Shown here: positions 1 to 9,183 of the stretch, in pieces | How positions within the stretch are numbered: position 1 is the stretch's first letter | How the letters are laid out: every line of letters begins with the position of its first letter | Source of the DNA: Actinoplanes lobatus | GTDB lineage: Bacteria; Actinomycetota; Actinomycetes; Mycobacteriales; Micromonosporaceae | Length of the DNA stretch: 64,000 bases | Assembly (NCBI RefSeq): GCF_014205215.1 | Contig: NZ_JACHNC010000001.1 | Span: 9,854,501 to 9,918,500 of the forward strand | Direction: 5' to 3' | Program-made: the position numbers and the translations under genes | Notes under the pieces: model-generated | What the model saw: only the letters and a program-made list of their open reading frames with translations | Database searches by the model: none | Told to the model about the DNA's origin: nothing

Positions 1-673
1 CGAGCCGGTCCCGGGCGGCCCGCACGGTCGCCTCATGGTGCGCGGCGGCCCGCACGGCGCGTTCCCGTGCCTCGGCCGCCTCGGTGAGCGCGTTGTCCAG
101 CCGGCGCAGCCAGGCGTGCGCCGGGGCGGGATCGCCGAGCCAGGGCTCCAGGGAGCGGGCGGCGACCTGCGAGCGGGCGAGGATGCGCTGCTGGACCGCG
201 GCCGAGGCCGCGTCGATGCTGCCCGGCCCGGACCCGGTCTGGTCGGTGCGGATCACGGTGGCGCCGTCGGGCAGGCAGGCGATGACGGCGTCGACCGACG
301 GCGGCACGGGCGCGGTGAGCAGCACCCGCTCGCCGCGTTCCGCGGCCTCGCGCACGATGTCCAGGACGGTCCGGGCGCGTGCCGTGCCGGGCGCCACGAC
401 CAGGCAGACCAGATCCGGTACGCCCGCCGCGAGCCGCCCCTCGGCCAGCAGCCGCAGCAGGCCCGGGTTGACCGCGGTGCCGGAGCGCAGCCGCCGGATC
501 GCCTCCCGCTGGACGCGCTCGTCGAGGCCGGCGTCCCGGGACGCGCGCGGAGCGGGCACCCGGTCGGCGCCGGAGTCCAGCTCGCGGGCGGCCGCGAGGG
601 CCAGCTCCAGGACGGCGCAGAAACCCTCGTTCCGGTACGGCGGTTGATCTAGATCGACAAGGGTCGACGCCAT
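1..673 (-). CDS. Unknown protein, 3' part outside window
   Basis: An open frame runs from an ATG at 671-673 to the left edge, so at least 224 residues are seen and the C-terminus is missing. An AAGGTGAG ribosome site sits just upstream of the ATG. The translation starts MASTLVDLDQPPYRNEGF. After about residue 85 it has a hydrophobic strand followed by GERVLLTAPVPPSVDAV, which resembles motif Ia of SF1 helicases (family knowledge), but no Walker A motif is visible. The last visible part is rich in Arg, Ala and Glu and is probably helical or coiled. The gene diverges from the amidohydrolase gene. I do not recognise the family; a degenerate ATPase is possible but unproven. Confidence 0.7.
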   Translation of the reverse strand, partial: MASTLVDLDQPPYRNEGFCAVLELALAAARELDSGADRVPAPRASRDAGLDERVQREAIRRLRSGTAVNPGLLRLLAEGRLAAGVPDLVCLVVAPGTARARTVLDIVREAAERGERVLLTAPVPPSVDAVIACLPDGATVIRTDQTGSGPGSIDAASAAVQQRILARSQVAARSLEPWLGDPAPAHAWLRRLDNALTEAAEARERAVRAAAHHEATVRAARDRL

Positions 674-764
674 CCGCTCACCTTAGTTGTGCCGCATGCG
701 GAGCATCAAACACCGCACGATTGAATGGGGCGTCGCCCGTCGCCGCACAGATCGGAATCGCCTG

Positions 765-2393
765 ATGTCCCGTGACCACGCAGACCTGATCTTCGCCGGC
801 GGGCCGGTGTTCTCCGCGGGCGCCGGGCCGGCCACCTCGGTGGCGGTCCGGAGCGGCCGGATCCTCGCGGTCGGCGACGACCTGAGCGGGCTGCGCGGCC
901 CGGCGACCGAGGTGGTGGACCTGGCCGGGCGCCTGCTGCTGCCCGGCTTCCAGGACGCGCACGTGCACGCCGTGATGGGTGGCGTCGAGCTGAACCAGTG
1001 CGACCTGACCGAGACCACCGATCCGGACGAGTACCTGCGCCGGGTCGCGGTGTACGCGGCCGCCCACCCGGAGCTGGAGTGGATCTCCGGTGGCGGCTGG
1101 TCGATGGAGTCCTTCCCCGGCGGGGTGCCCGCCCGGGAGCTGCTCGACCGGGTGGTGCCGGACCGGCCGGTGTACCTGATCAACCGGGACCACCACGGCG
1201 CGTGGGTGAACAGCCGGGCGCTGGAGCTGGCCGGGATCACCGCGGACACCCCGGACCCGGCGCACGGCCGGATCGACCGGAACCCGGACGGCTCACCGGC
1301 CGGTGGCCTCCAGGAGGGCGCCATGGAGCTGGTCGGCGACCTGCTTCCGGAGGTGACCACGGCGGACCGGATCGCCGGGCTGCGCCGGGCGCAGGCGCTG
1401 CTGCACTCGCTCGGTGTCACCGCCTGGCAGGACGCCATGGTGTGCGCCACCAACGGCTACCCGGACGTGGCCGACGCCTACCTGGCGGCCGCGACCGAGG
1501 GCTGGCTGACCGCGACCGTGGTCGGCGCGCTGTGGTGGGACCGGGAGCGGGGCGCCGAGCAGATCCCGGAGCTGCTGGCGAAGCGGGAGCGGTTCAGCGT
1601 GGGCCGGCTGCGCTGCGACAGCGTGAAGCTGATGCTGGACGGGGTGGCGGAGAACTTCACGGCCGCGATGACCGAGCCGTACCGGGACGCGTGCGGCTGC
1701 GCCACCACCAACCGGGGACTCTCGTTCATCGACCCGGTATCTCTGCCCGGCTTCGTCACCGAGCTGGACGGGCACGGCTTCCAGGTGCACTTCCACGCGC
1801 TCGGCGACCGGGCGGTGCGCGACGGGCTGGACGCGGTGGCCGCGGCCCGGGCGGCGAACGGGTTCCGGGACACCCGGCCGCACCTGGCCCATCTCCAGGT
1901 GGTGCACCCGGACGACGTGCCGCGGTTCCGGGCGCTGGGCGCGACGGCCAACCTCCAGGCGCTGTGGGCGTCGCACGAGCCGCAGATGGACGACCTGACC
2001 ATCCCGTTCCTGGACCCGGCACTGGTGGAGCGGCAGTACCCGTTCGGCGACCTGTGGCGGTCCGGGGCGCATCTGGCGTGCGGCAGCGACTGGCCGGTCA
2101 GCACGCCGGACCCGTGGCAGGCGATCCACGTCGCGGTGAACCGGGCACACCACGGCAGCGGGCTCGGCCCGTTCCTGCCGGGGCAGCGGCTCGATCTGGC
2201 CACCGCGCTGGCCGCCTACACAGCCGGTTCGGCCTACGTGAACCGGCTCGACGACACCGGGACGGTCCGCCCCGGCAACCGTGCCGATCTGGTGGTCCTG
2301 GACCGGGACCCGTTCGCCGCGCCGCCGGACGAGATCGCCGCCACCCGGGTCGCGATGACCTTCGTCGACGGGGATCTCGTCCACGGCGCGTGA
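765..2393 (+). CDS. Amidohydrolase family 3 (YtcJ-like)
   Basis: A 542-residue metal-dependent amidohydrolase of the YtcJ/amidohydrolase-3 group. These cytoplasmic enzymes hydrolyse amide or C-N bonds of small molecules; the substrate here cannot be told. Metal-ligand motifs are in the right order: DAHVH near residue 66, HFHALGD near 342, HLAHLQ near 374 and GSDWPVS near 439, with the usual N-terminal beta-sandwich strands (residues 7-55) returning at the C-terminus (ADLVVLDRDPF). An in-frame ATG 26 codons upstream exists at 687, but homology-like sequence begins at MSRDHADLIF, so I chose 765. The upstream ribosome site is weak. The stop lies 4 bp from the stop of the convergent coiled-coil gene. 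Confidence 0.9.
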   Translation: MSRDHADLIFAGGPVFSAGAGPATSVAVRSGRILAVGDDLSGLRGPATEVVDLAGRLLLPGFQDAHVHAVMGGVELNQCDLTETTDPDEYLRRVAVYAAAHPELEWISGGGWSMESFPGGVPARELLDRVVPDRPVYLINRDHHGAWVNSRALELAGITADTPDPAHGRIDRNPDGSPAGGLQEGAMELVGDLLPEVTTADRIAGLRRAQALLHSLGVTAWQDAMVCATNGYPDVADAYLAAATEGWLTATVVGALWWDRERGAEQIPELLAKRERFSVGRLRCDSVKLMLDGVAENFTAAMTEPYRDACGCATTNRGLSFIDPVSLPGFVTELDGHGFQVHFHALGDRAVRDGLDAVAAARAANGFRDTRPHLAHLQVVHPDDVPRFRALGATANLQALWASHEPQMDDLTIPFLDPALVERQYPFGDLWRSGAHLACGSDWPVSTPDPWQAIHVAVNRAHHGSGLGPFLPGQRLDLATALAAYTAGSAYVNRLDDTGTVRPGNRADLVVLDRDPFAAPPDEIAATRVAMTFVDGDLVHGA

Positions 2394-2397
2394 CGGG

Positions 2398-3141
2398 TTA
2401 CCGGTCCTCGTCGTCCTCGTCGTCGTCCTGCTCCTCGGCCAGCTCCTCGGCGTGCGCCTGCGCGTGCCGGGCCTGGACCGGGGCGGCCTCGAGGACCTCG
2501 GCGACCGGCTCCTCCTCGACGTACTCGCTCATCTGCGGTGCGTCGACCCAGAGGGCGCGCAGCTGGCTCTGCATGAAGCCGGTGAGCCGGCCACGGTACT
2601 CGCGGTCGAACTGCTCCAGCGCCTCGATCTGTTGCTGGAGGGCCTCGCGCTTGGCGCCGAGGCTGCCGACCACGTCGTCGTAGCGCTGCTGGGCCTGGTA
2701 CTTGAGCTGCTCGGCGCCGGCGATCGCGTCGGCGTTGACGGTCTCCGCGCGGGAGCGGGCGTCGGCCACGATCTTCTCGGCGGTGCGCCGCGCCTCCTCG
2801 GCACGCGCCTGCGCGTCGCGGGCCATCTGCTCGGCGCCGGCGCGGGCCTCGGCCAGCACCCGGTCGGCCTCACGGCGCACGTTGTTGGCGTGGGCCTGGG
2901 CGTCGCGGGCGATCTGCTCGGCGGCGGCCAGCGCGTCCGTACGGATCTTGTCCGCGTGGTGCTGGGCGCTGGCGACGTGTTCCTCGGCGGTGCGCTGGGC
3001 GAGGGCCAGCACCTGGAGGGCCTGGTTCGGCAGGCCGGGGTTCGGGGCGATCACCGCATGCTCCGAGGTCTCTCCGTTAGTCCCATTGAGCAGCACTTCG
3101 ACACGATCCTTCTCTGCGAGGGGTGGATCCGGGGGGTTCAC
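2398..3141 (-). CDS. DivIVA-like coiled-coil protein
   Basis: A 247-residue acidic protein that is mostly one long coiled coil (about residues 40-175), built of Ala/Arg/Glu heptads such as ARDAQAHANNVRREADRV that repeat with small changes at roughly 20-30 residue spacing. The tail after residue 200 is almost entirely Glu, Asp and Ala. The stretch ALQVLALAQRTAEEHV resembles the second half of actinobacterial DivIVA/Wag31-type and cellulose-binding-type proteins (family knowledge). Such proteins organise polar growth or division at the membrane. The typical N-terminal DivIVA membrane-binding motif is not visible, so this is probably a partner or paralogue rather than the main DivIVA. Function inferred only. 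Confidence 0.75.
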   Translation of the reverse strand: MNPPDPPLAEKDRVEVLLNGTNGETSEHAVIAPNPGLPNQALQVLALAQRTAEEHVASAQHHADKIRTDALAAAEQIARDAQAHANNVRREADRVLAEARAGAEQMARDAQARAEEARRTAEKIVADARSRAETVNADAIAGAEQLKYQAQQRYDDVVGSLGAKREALQQQIEALEQFDREYRGRLTGFMQSQLRALWVDAPQMSEYVEEEPVAEVLEAAPVQARHAQAHAEELAEEQDDDEDDEDR

Positions 3142-3285
3142 AGCGACGGCACCCGGCCATGATCGGCGGATGCTACCAAGCTGAACTCAAGGTTTGCGAG
3201 GCCTACTTTGTGAATGTCCGACAAATTGGACAACACTCGCATTAGTCTTGAATGGACCATTCTTCCTGCGCAGTGAGGACGAGCC

Positions 3286-3993
3286 TTGAGATACCGCCGC
3301 ACACTGGCCGTCACGGCCGTACTGACCTGCGTGTTCGCCGCCGCAGCCACTCCCGCCCGGGCGTCCACCGGCTACGAGATGGCGGTCTGGAACCTGGACG
3401 AGAGCCGGGGCTCGCACTGGATGGCCGACAGCACCGGGCGCGGCCACACCGGCCGGATCGGACCGGAGGTCGGCATAGGTATGCCCACCGAGTCCAGCCG
3501 GGGCTACCGGTTCGACCGGCTGGAGCCGGACACCCCGCCCACCCGGCCCGGCCATCTGGTCAGTGTTCCCGACCATCCGGACCTCGATCCCGGCGATCGC
3601 GACTTCGCCGTCACGGTACGGCTGAGGACCACCCACAAGTTCGGCAACATCGTCCAGAAGGGCCAGGCCACGGTGCCCGGCGGAAGCTTCAAGATGCAGA
3701 TCCCGAGCGGGCGCCCGACCTGCACCTTCCGGGGATCGGTGGGCACCCTCGAGATGTGGTCGCCGGTACGGATCAACGACGGCAACTGGCACACGGTGCG
3801 CTGTCTGCGGGTCCGGGACGGGGTGGCGCTGCTCATCGACGGGCAGGAGGTCGTCTCCAAGCCCGGCTGGACCGGCACCATCGCCAACACGTGGCCGGTA
3901 AGCATCGGCGGCAAACTGGACTGCGACCAGATCGACGTCGGCTGCGACTACTACGCCGGCGACCTGGACTGGATAGTGATCGAGGCGGCCTGA
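3286..3993 (+). CDS. Secreted LamG/concanavalin-like lectin protein
   Basis: A 235-residue secreted protein. A signal peptide covers residues 1-26 (RYRR, hydrophobic core, then ATPARAS). The mature part looks like one laminin-G/concanavalin A-like jelly-roll: VWNLDES near the start, LVSVPDHPDLDPGDRDFAVT in the middle and WHTVRCLRVRDGVALLIDG near residue 175, which are typical LamG strands. Such domains bind carbohydrate or protein outside the cell. The start is TTG, chosen because GAGGAC lies 7 bases upstream and the signal peptide begins there. It converges with the arabinose operon, which may be coincidence; a role in plant-polysaccharide binding is only a guess. Confidence 0.8.
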   Translation: MRYRRTLAVTAVLTCVFAAAATPARASTGYEMAVWNLDESRGSHWMADSTGRGHTGRIGPEVGIGMPTESSRGYRFDRLEPDTPPTRPGHLVSVPDHPDLDPGDRDFAVTVRLRTTHKFGNIVQKGQATVPGGSFKMQIPSGRPTCTFRGSVGTLEMWSPVRINDGNWHTVRCLRVRDGVALLIDGQEVVSKPGWTGTIANTWPVSIGGKLDCDQIDVGCDYYAGDLDWIVIEAA

Positions 3994-4015
3994 GCCCCGG
4001 GAATCAGGCCGCCTC
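3982..4015. terminator. Bidirectional hairpin between LamG gene and araA
   Basis: A perfect 12-bp inverted repeat, GAGGCGGCCTGA (3982-3993) and TCAGGCCGCCTC (4004-4015), with a 10-base loop. It contains the LamG stop codon and sits between two convergent genes, so it can end transcription from both sides. No long T-run follows, as is common in GC-rich actinobacteria. Confidence 0.65.
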
Positions 4016-4030
4016 GCCTCTAAATCCGGG

Positions 4031-5515
4031 TCAGCGGCCGAAGCCGCGGGCCAGGCGGTGGTACGCCTGGTTCCAGCGCACCTCCTTGGCGAACGAGCGC
4101 GTGGTGGTCGACCCGTCGATCACCAGCAGCTCGGTGCCCACCATCTCGGCCAGATCGGCCAACTCCTCCGCACCCACCGCCGACGACAGCACGGTGTGGT
4201 GCGGGCCGCCCGCGGTCAGCCAGCACTCGGCCGACGTGGACAGCGACGGGGCCGGCTTCCAGACCGCCCGGGCGACCGGCAGCTTCGGCAGCGGCGCGGT
4301 CGGCGCGACGACCTCGATCTCGTTGGCCACCAGGCGGAACCGCTCGCCCAGGTCGGCCAGGCCGAGCACCACGGCCGGGCCGGGCGCCGCGTCGAAGACC
4401 AGGCGGACCGGGTCCTCGCGGCCGCCGATGCCGAGCGGGTGGATCTCCAGCTTCGGGGTGCCGGCCGCGATGGTCGGGCACACCTCCAGCATGTGGGCGC
4501 CGAGGATGACCTCGTTGCCCGGCGTCAGGTCGTACGTGTAGTCCTCCATGAAGGAGGTGCCGCCGCCCGGGGCCATCGCCTTGAGCGTGTGCACCAGGAC
4601 CGACGTCTTCCAGTCGCCCTCGCCGCCGAACCCGTACCCGTCGGCCATCAGCCGCTGGACCGCGAGTCCGGGCAGCTGCCGCAGCCCGCCCAGGTCCTCG
4701 AAGTTCGAGGTGAACGCCCGGAACCCGCCCTCGGTGAGGAACTGCCGCAGGCCCAGCTCGATCCGGGCGCCGTAGCGCAGCGAGTCGTGCCGCTCGCCCA
4801 GCAGCGCAGGCGCGATCTCGTAGGTGTCCCGGTACTCGGCGACCAGCTTGTCGATCTCCGAGTCCAGCACCTGGTCCACCACGGCGACCAGGTCGTTCAC
4901 CCCGTACGTGTTGACCGAGACCCCGAAGCGCAGCTGCGCCTCGACCTTGTCGCCCTCGGTGACCGCCACGTCGCGCATGTTGTCACCGAAGCGGGCCAGC
5001 TTGAGGCTGCGCATCGCCGAGTAGCCGCGGGCCGCCTTGACCCAGGTGGCGATCCGCGCGACCACGGCCGGGTTGCTGACGTGGCCGGCCACCGTCTTGC
5101 GCGGCACCCCGAGCCGGGCCTCGATGAACCCGAACTCCCGGTCGCCGTGGGCGGCCTGGTTGAGGTTCATGAAGTCCATGTCGATCTCGGACCAGGGCAG
5201 CTCGACATTGTGCTGGGTGTGCAGGTGCAGCAGCGGCGCACGCAGCGCGTCCAGGCCGGCGATCCACATCTTGGCCGGCGAGAACGTGTGCATCCAGGCG
5301 ACCACACCGAGCACGCCGGGCGTCGAGGAGGCCCGCCGGCAGACGTCCAGGATCTGTTCCGGGCTGGTGAGGACCGGCTGCCAGACGACGTCGGCGTCGA
5401 GCTGGGCGTCCAGCTGGGCGGCGATCTCACGGGACTGGGAGGCGACCTGCTCGAGGGTCTCCGGGCCGTACAGTCCCTGGCTACCGGTGAGGAACCAGAT
5501 TTCCCCGTTGCTCAT
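4031..5515 (-). CDS. araA: L-arabinose isomerase
   Basis: A 494-residue L-arabinose isomerase, which converts L-arabinose to L-ribulose in the cytoplasm using Mn2+. Length matches the family (about 500). Family sequence is clear from the first residues ([13 protein letters not shown]), and the metal/catalytic motifs [27 protein letters not shown] and GGPHHTVL supply the expected Glu, Glu, His and His. It is the last gene of the minus-strand operon: binding protein, ATPase, two permeases, araA, with only 37 bp from the preceding permease. The operon begins next to a LacI-type gene and candidate operators, so arabinose induction is likely. araB is absent nearby. Confidence 0.97.
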   Translation of the reverse strand: MSNGEIWFLTGSQGLYGPETLEQVASQSREIAAQLDAQLDADVVWQPVLTSPEQILDVCRRASSTPGVLGVVAWMHTFSPAKMWIAGLDALRAPLLHLHTQHNVELPWSEIDMDFMNLNQAAHGDREFGFIEARLGVPRKTVAGHVSNPAVVARIATWVKAARGYSAMRSLKLARFGDNMRDVAVTEGDKVEAQLRFGVSVNTYGVNDLVAVVDQVLDSEIDKLVAEYRDTYEIAPALLGERHDSLRYGARIELGLRQFLTEGGFRAFTSNFEDLGGLRQLPGLAVQRLMADGYGFGGEGDWKTSVLVHTLKAMAPGGGTSFMEDYTYDLTPGNEVILGAHMLEVCPTIAAGTPKLEIHPLGIGGREDPVRLVFDAAPGPAVVLGLADLGERFRLVANEIEVVAPTAPLPKLPVARAVWKPAPSLSTSAECWLTAGGPHHTVLSSAVGAEELADLAEMVGTELLVIDGSTTTRSFAKEVRWNQAYHRLARGFGR

Positions 5516-5552
5516 TTGACGCCCTTCTCACGCTTGTCGCGATTCATGTGGT

Positions 5553-6572
5553 TCATCTCGCCTTTCTCGTGACCAGACGCTGCAACACGATGAAGGCGAA
5601 GAGCAGGACGCCGACGATGATCCGGGTCCAGGCCGAGTTGAGGTCGCCCTGGAAGTTGATGATCGTCTGGATGAGGCCGGTGACCAGGACGCCGAGCAGG
5701 GTGCCCCAGACGTAGCCGGAGCCACCGGTCAGCAGCACACCGCCGATGACGCAGGCGGCGATCGCGTCCAGTTCGAGACCGTTGCCCTGGAGGGCCCAGC
5801 CAGAGGTGGAGTTGATGCTGAACAGCACGCCGCCGAGCGCCGCGCAGAAGCCGCTGAGGGTGTAGACGGCGATCTTCGTACGGCCCACCGGCAGGCCCAT
5901 GAGCAGCGCCGAGTCCGCGTTGCCGCCGATCGCGTACACGTTGCGGCCGAACCGGGTCCAGGCCAGCGTGACCGCGGCGATCAGCACGGCGAGCATCGCG
6001 ACGAGGGCGATCGGCTTGGTGACGACGCCCTCGGCGAGCACGATCCGGTACTCCGAGATCGCCTTCCACATGTCGTCCCGGATCGGGATGGACTGCTGGT
6101 TGATGGTCAGCGCCGTGCCCCGTGCCAGGAAGAGGCCGGCCAGGGTGGCGATGAACGGCTCCACCTTGAAGAAGTGGATGACCGCGCCCTGTCCGGCGCC
6201 GATCAGGGCGCCGAGGATCAGCACCGCCGGCAGCACCACCAGCGGGGGCCAGCCGCCCTTGAGCAGCGTCGCGGTCAGCACGGTGGTCAGCGAGATGACC
6301 GCGCCGACCGAGAGGTCGATGCCGCCGGTCAGGATCACGAAGGTCATCCCGACCGCGACCACGAGCAGCACGGCGTTGTCCCGGAACAGGTTGACGAAGA
6401 CGCTCGGGTCGCCGAAGTTCTCGTAGTTCGCCACGCCGCTGCTGTACATGATCACCAGCAGCGACAGGGTCGCGATGATCGGGATGTACTTGGCATTCGG
6501 CCGGTAGATCCGCCGGCGCGGGTTGGTCGGCGTCCCCTTGTCGGTAACCGGGGTCATGTCGACGGTAGTCAC
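5553..6572 (-). CDS. yjfF: Sugar ABC transporter permease (YjfF-like)
   Basis: A 339-residue inner-membrane permease of the ribose/xylose/galactofuranose type (BPD_transp_2). It has about eight to ten hydrophobic segments and the conserved loop GMTFVILTGGIDLSVG near residue 80, followed by the cytoplasmic ATPase-contact region around GGNADSALLMGLPV. With the next permease it forms a two-permease transporter like E. coli YtfQRT-YjfF, or the arabinose transporter AraUVWZ described in Shewanella (family knowledge). The start overlaps the end of the other permease gene by 4 bp, so translation is coupled. Being directly upstream of araA, arabinose or arabinofuranose is the likely substrate (inference). 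Confidence 0.9.
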   Translation of the reverse strand: MTTVDMTPVTDKGTPTNPRRRIYRPNAKYIPIIATLSLLVIMYSSGVANYENFGDPSVFVNLFRDNAVLLVVAVGMTFVILTGGIDLSVGAVISLTTVLTATLLKGGWPPLVVLPAVLILGALIGAGQGAVIHFFKVEPFIATLAGLFLARGTALTINQQSIPIRDDMWKAISEYRIVLAEGVVTKPIALVAMLAVLIAAVTLAWTRFGRNVYAIGGNADSALLMGLPVGRTKIAVYTLSGFCAALGGVLFSINSTSGWALQGNGLELDAIAACVIGGVLLTGGSGYVWGTLLGVLVTGLIQTIINFQGDLNSAWTRIIVGVLLFAFIVLQRLVTRKAR

Positions 6573-7591
6573 GCGGGAACCTCCGCTCGGGCGGCACTAC
6601 TCGGGGTGAGTCGCCCGAAGACCTTCTCCCGGAGGGTCGGCGACTGGAACAGACAGAGCGCCACCACGACGACCGCCTTGAACAGCAGGTTCGCCTCGGA
6701 CGGGATGCCGACCGCGACCACCGTGACGGCGAGCGTCTGGATCAGGACGGCGCCCAGCACGGTGCCGGCGATCGAGAACCGGCCGCCGACCAGGGCGGTG
6801 CCACCGATCACCACGGCCAGGATGGCGTCGAGCTCGATGAGGTTGCCGGCCGAGATGCTGTCCGCGCTCTTGATGTTGGCGCTGTAGATCAGGCCGGCGA
6901 GGCCGGCGAGACCGCCCGCCACCACGTACACCATGATCGTGATCCGCCGGGCGCCGATGCCGGCCAGCCGGCTCGCCGTGGGGCTGCCGCCGACCGACTC
7001 CAGCAGCAGGCCGAGCGCGGTGCGCCGGGTCAGCAGCAGGATCAGGACGGTGGCCGCCACCGCGATGAGCAGGGCCACCGGCAGGGCGACGAAGAAGCCC
7101 GAGGCGATGGTCGCGTACGGGCCGGACTGCACGTTGATGATCTGGCCGTCGGTGATCAGCTGGGCGATGCCGCGGCCGGCCACCATCAGGATGAGCGTCG
7201 CGATGATGGGCTGAATGCCGATGATCGCCACCAGGGCGCCGTTCCAGAGGCCCATGAGCATCGACACCGCGATCGCGATCGCGATGATCAGCAGCACCGA
7301 TCCGACGCTGTTCTGGTCGTCGAGTTCCTGGATCAGCAGACAGGCCACGGCCGCGGAGATCGCCATCACCGAGCCGACCGAGAGGTCGATGCCGCCGGTC
7401 GAGATGACCAGCGTCATGCCGAGCCCGACCAGGATCAGCGGCGCGCTGTTGCGCAGGATGTCGATGAGGGTGCCGAACAGGTGCCCGTCCTGGATCGTGA
7501 CGAACTGCCGCGAGGTGAACATGTTGACGACCAGCAGCACCACCAGGATCGCCGCTGGCCAGAACAGCCGGTTCTTGAAGATGCTGGTCAT
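6569..7591 (-). CDS. ytfT: Sugar ABC transporter permease (YtfT-like)
   Basis: A 340-residue permease, paralogous to the next gene in the operon, with multiple membrane helices and the signature GLGMTLVISTGGIDLSVG near residue 55. It pairs with the YjfF-like permease to form the channel of a pentose/furanose importer. Length equals the E. coli YtfT family (about 340). It overlaps the ATPase gene by 4 bp at its start and the second permease by 4 bp at its end, a tightly coupled operon. Substrate assignment to L-arabinose rests on the neighbouring araA, araD and LacI gene, not on the protein itself. Confidence 0.9.
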   Translation of the reverse strand: MTSIFKNRLFWPAAILVVLLVVNMFTSRQFVTIQDGHLFGTLIDILRNSAPLILVGLGMTLVISTGGIDLSVGSVMAISAAVACLLIQELDDQNSVGSVLLIIAIAIAVSMLMGLWNGALVAIIGIQPIIATLILMVAGRGIAQLITDGQIINVQSGPYATIASGFFVALPVALLIAVAATVLILLLTRRTALGLLLESVGGSPTASRLAGIGARRITIMVYVVAGGLAGLAGLIYSANIKSADSISAGNLIELDAILAVVIGGTALVGGRFSIAGTVLGAVLIQTLAVTVVAVGIPSEANLLFKAVVVVALCLFQSPTLREKVFGRLTPSSAARAEVPA

Positions 7592-9114
7592 GAGGTTGCT
7601 CCGCTGGCGATGGTCTGCATGATGCGGTCGGCGTCCACGCCGGCGGTGTTCTCCAGCTCCTCGATCAGGCGGCGGTCACGCAGCACGCCGATCTTGTGGC
7701 TGAGCCGGAGGACCTCCTCCAGCTCGGCGCTGACGAACAGCACCGCCATGCCGCCGTCGGACAGTTCGGCCACCAGCCTCTGGATCTCCGCCTTGGCGCC
7801 GACGTCGATGCCACGGGTCGGCTCGTCGATGATCAGGAGCTTGGGCTCGGTGATCAGCCACCGGGCGAGCAGCACCTTCTGCTGGTTGCCGCCGCTGAGG
7901 TTGCGCACCGGGCGCTCCGGGTCGGCGGGCCGGATCTGGAGGGCCTTGATGTACTTGTCGACGATCTCGTCCTGCTTCTTGCGCGGGATCGGCCGGGTCC
8001 AGCCCCGGGTCGCCTGCAACGCCAGGACGATGTTCTCCCGCACGGTGAGGTCGCCGATGATGCCCTCGGTGCGCCGGTTCTCCGAGGAGAAGGCGATCCC
8101 CTGCTTCATCGCGACCTGCGGGTTGCGCAGGTTCACCGGCTTGCCGGCCATCGCCAGCTCACCCTGGTCGGCCTTGTCCGCGCCGAACAGCAGACGGGCC
8201 AGCTCGGTACGCCCGGACCCGAGCAGACCGGCCAGCCCGACCACCTCACCCTCGTGGATGGTCAGGTCGTACGGGGCGATCGCGCCGGTCCGGCCCAGCC
8301 CCTTGGCCTCCAGGACCGGCTTGGCCTCGGCCGCCCGCTCCCGGTTGCGCTGCGCCTTGTCCTCCAGGTCCTCCAGCGCCGCGAGCTCCTTGCCGATCAT
8401 CTTCTCGATGAGCTGCACCTGGGACAGCTCCTCGACCCGGTGCTCGCTGATCAGCTGACCGTTGCGCAGCACGGTGAGCCGGTCGGAGACCTCGTAGATC
8501 TGGTCCAGGAAGTGCGAGACGAACAGGATCGCCACGCCGCTCTCCTTGAGCTGGCGCATCACCCGGAACAGCTGCTCCACTTCGGAGGCGTCCAGGCTGG
8601 AGGTCGGCTCGTCGAGGATCAGCACCCGCGCCTCGACGTCGACCGCCCGCGCGATCGCCACCATCTGCTGGATGGCCAGCGAGTACGAGCTGAGCGGCGC
8701 CGACACGTCGAGGTCGAGGTCGAGCCGGGCGAGCAGCTCCGCGGCACGGCGCCGCATCTTGCCCCATTGGATCTTGCCGAACCTGCGGGGCTCGCGGCCG
8801 ATGAAGATGTTCTCCGCCACCGAGAGGTTGGTGCAGAGGTTGACCTCCTGGTAGACCGTGCTCACGCCGGCCTGCTGGGCCTGCAGCGGCCCGGAGATGC
8901 TCACCGGGGCGCCGCCCAGTTTGATCTCGCCGCCGTCGATCGTGTAGACGCCGGTCAGGGTCTTGATCAGGGTGGACTTGCCGGCCCCGTTCTCGCCCAT
9001 GAGGGCGTGAACCTCACCCGGGAACATGCGGAAATCGACGCCGTCGAGGGCGACGACGCCGGGGAAGACTTTTCTGATCCCGGTCATCTCGAGGACCGGG
9101 GACTGCTCGCCCAT
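7588..9114 (-). CDS. ytfR: Sugar ABC transporter ATPase, two domains
   Basis: A 508-residue tandem ATPase of the RbsA/XylG/YtfR type that drives sugar import. The first domain has Walker A GENGAGKSTLIKTL and Walker B ARVLILDEPTSSLD. The second has the family's typical degenerate Walker A (GLLGSGRTELARLL), the ABC signature NLSGGNQQKVLLARWL and Walker B KLLIIDEPTRGIDVG. The longer in-frame start adds 23 residues without family resemblance; ATG at 9112-9114 begins MGEQSPVLEM and has a GGAG site upstream, so I use it. It lies 69 bp after the binding-protein gene and overlaps the first permease by 4 bp. Confidence 0.93.
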   Translation of the reverse strand: MGEQSPVLEMTGIRKVFPGVVALDGVDFRMFPGEVHALMGENGAGKSTLIKTLTGVYTIDGGEIKLGGAPVSISGPLQAQQAGVSTVYQEVNLCTNLSVAENIFIGREPRRFGKIQWGKMRRRAAELLARLDLDLDVSAPLSSYSLAIQQMVAIARAVDVEARVLILDEPTSSLDASEVEQLFRVMRQLKESGVAILFVSHFLDQIYEVSDRLTVLRNGQLISEHRVEELSQVQLIEKMIGKELAALEDLEDKAQRNRERAAEAKPVLEAKGLGRTGAIAPYDLTIHEGEVVGLAGLLGSGRTELARLLFGADKADQGELAMAGKPVNLRNPQVAMKQGIAFSSENRRTEGIIGDLTVRENIVLALQATRGWTRPIPRKKQDEIVDKYIKALQIRPADPERPVRNLSGGNQQKVLLARWLITEPKLLIIDEPTRGIDVGAKAEIQRLVAELSDGGMAVLFVSAELEEVLRLSHKIGVLRDRRLIEELENTAGVDADRIMQTIASGATS

Positions 9115-9183
9115 TGAGTGCTCCGTTTCGAGCGCCGCAGGCGCCCCGGCCGGTGCCGGCCGGGGCGACCGCGAGCAGATCAA

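Noticed and set aside
5512..6597. 361-codon minus-strand frame overlapping the YjfF-like permease
   Set aside because: Wrong frame: Arg/Pro/Asp-rich and lacking membrane helices; the 339-residue frame is the real permease.
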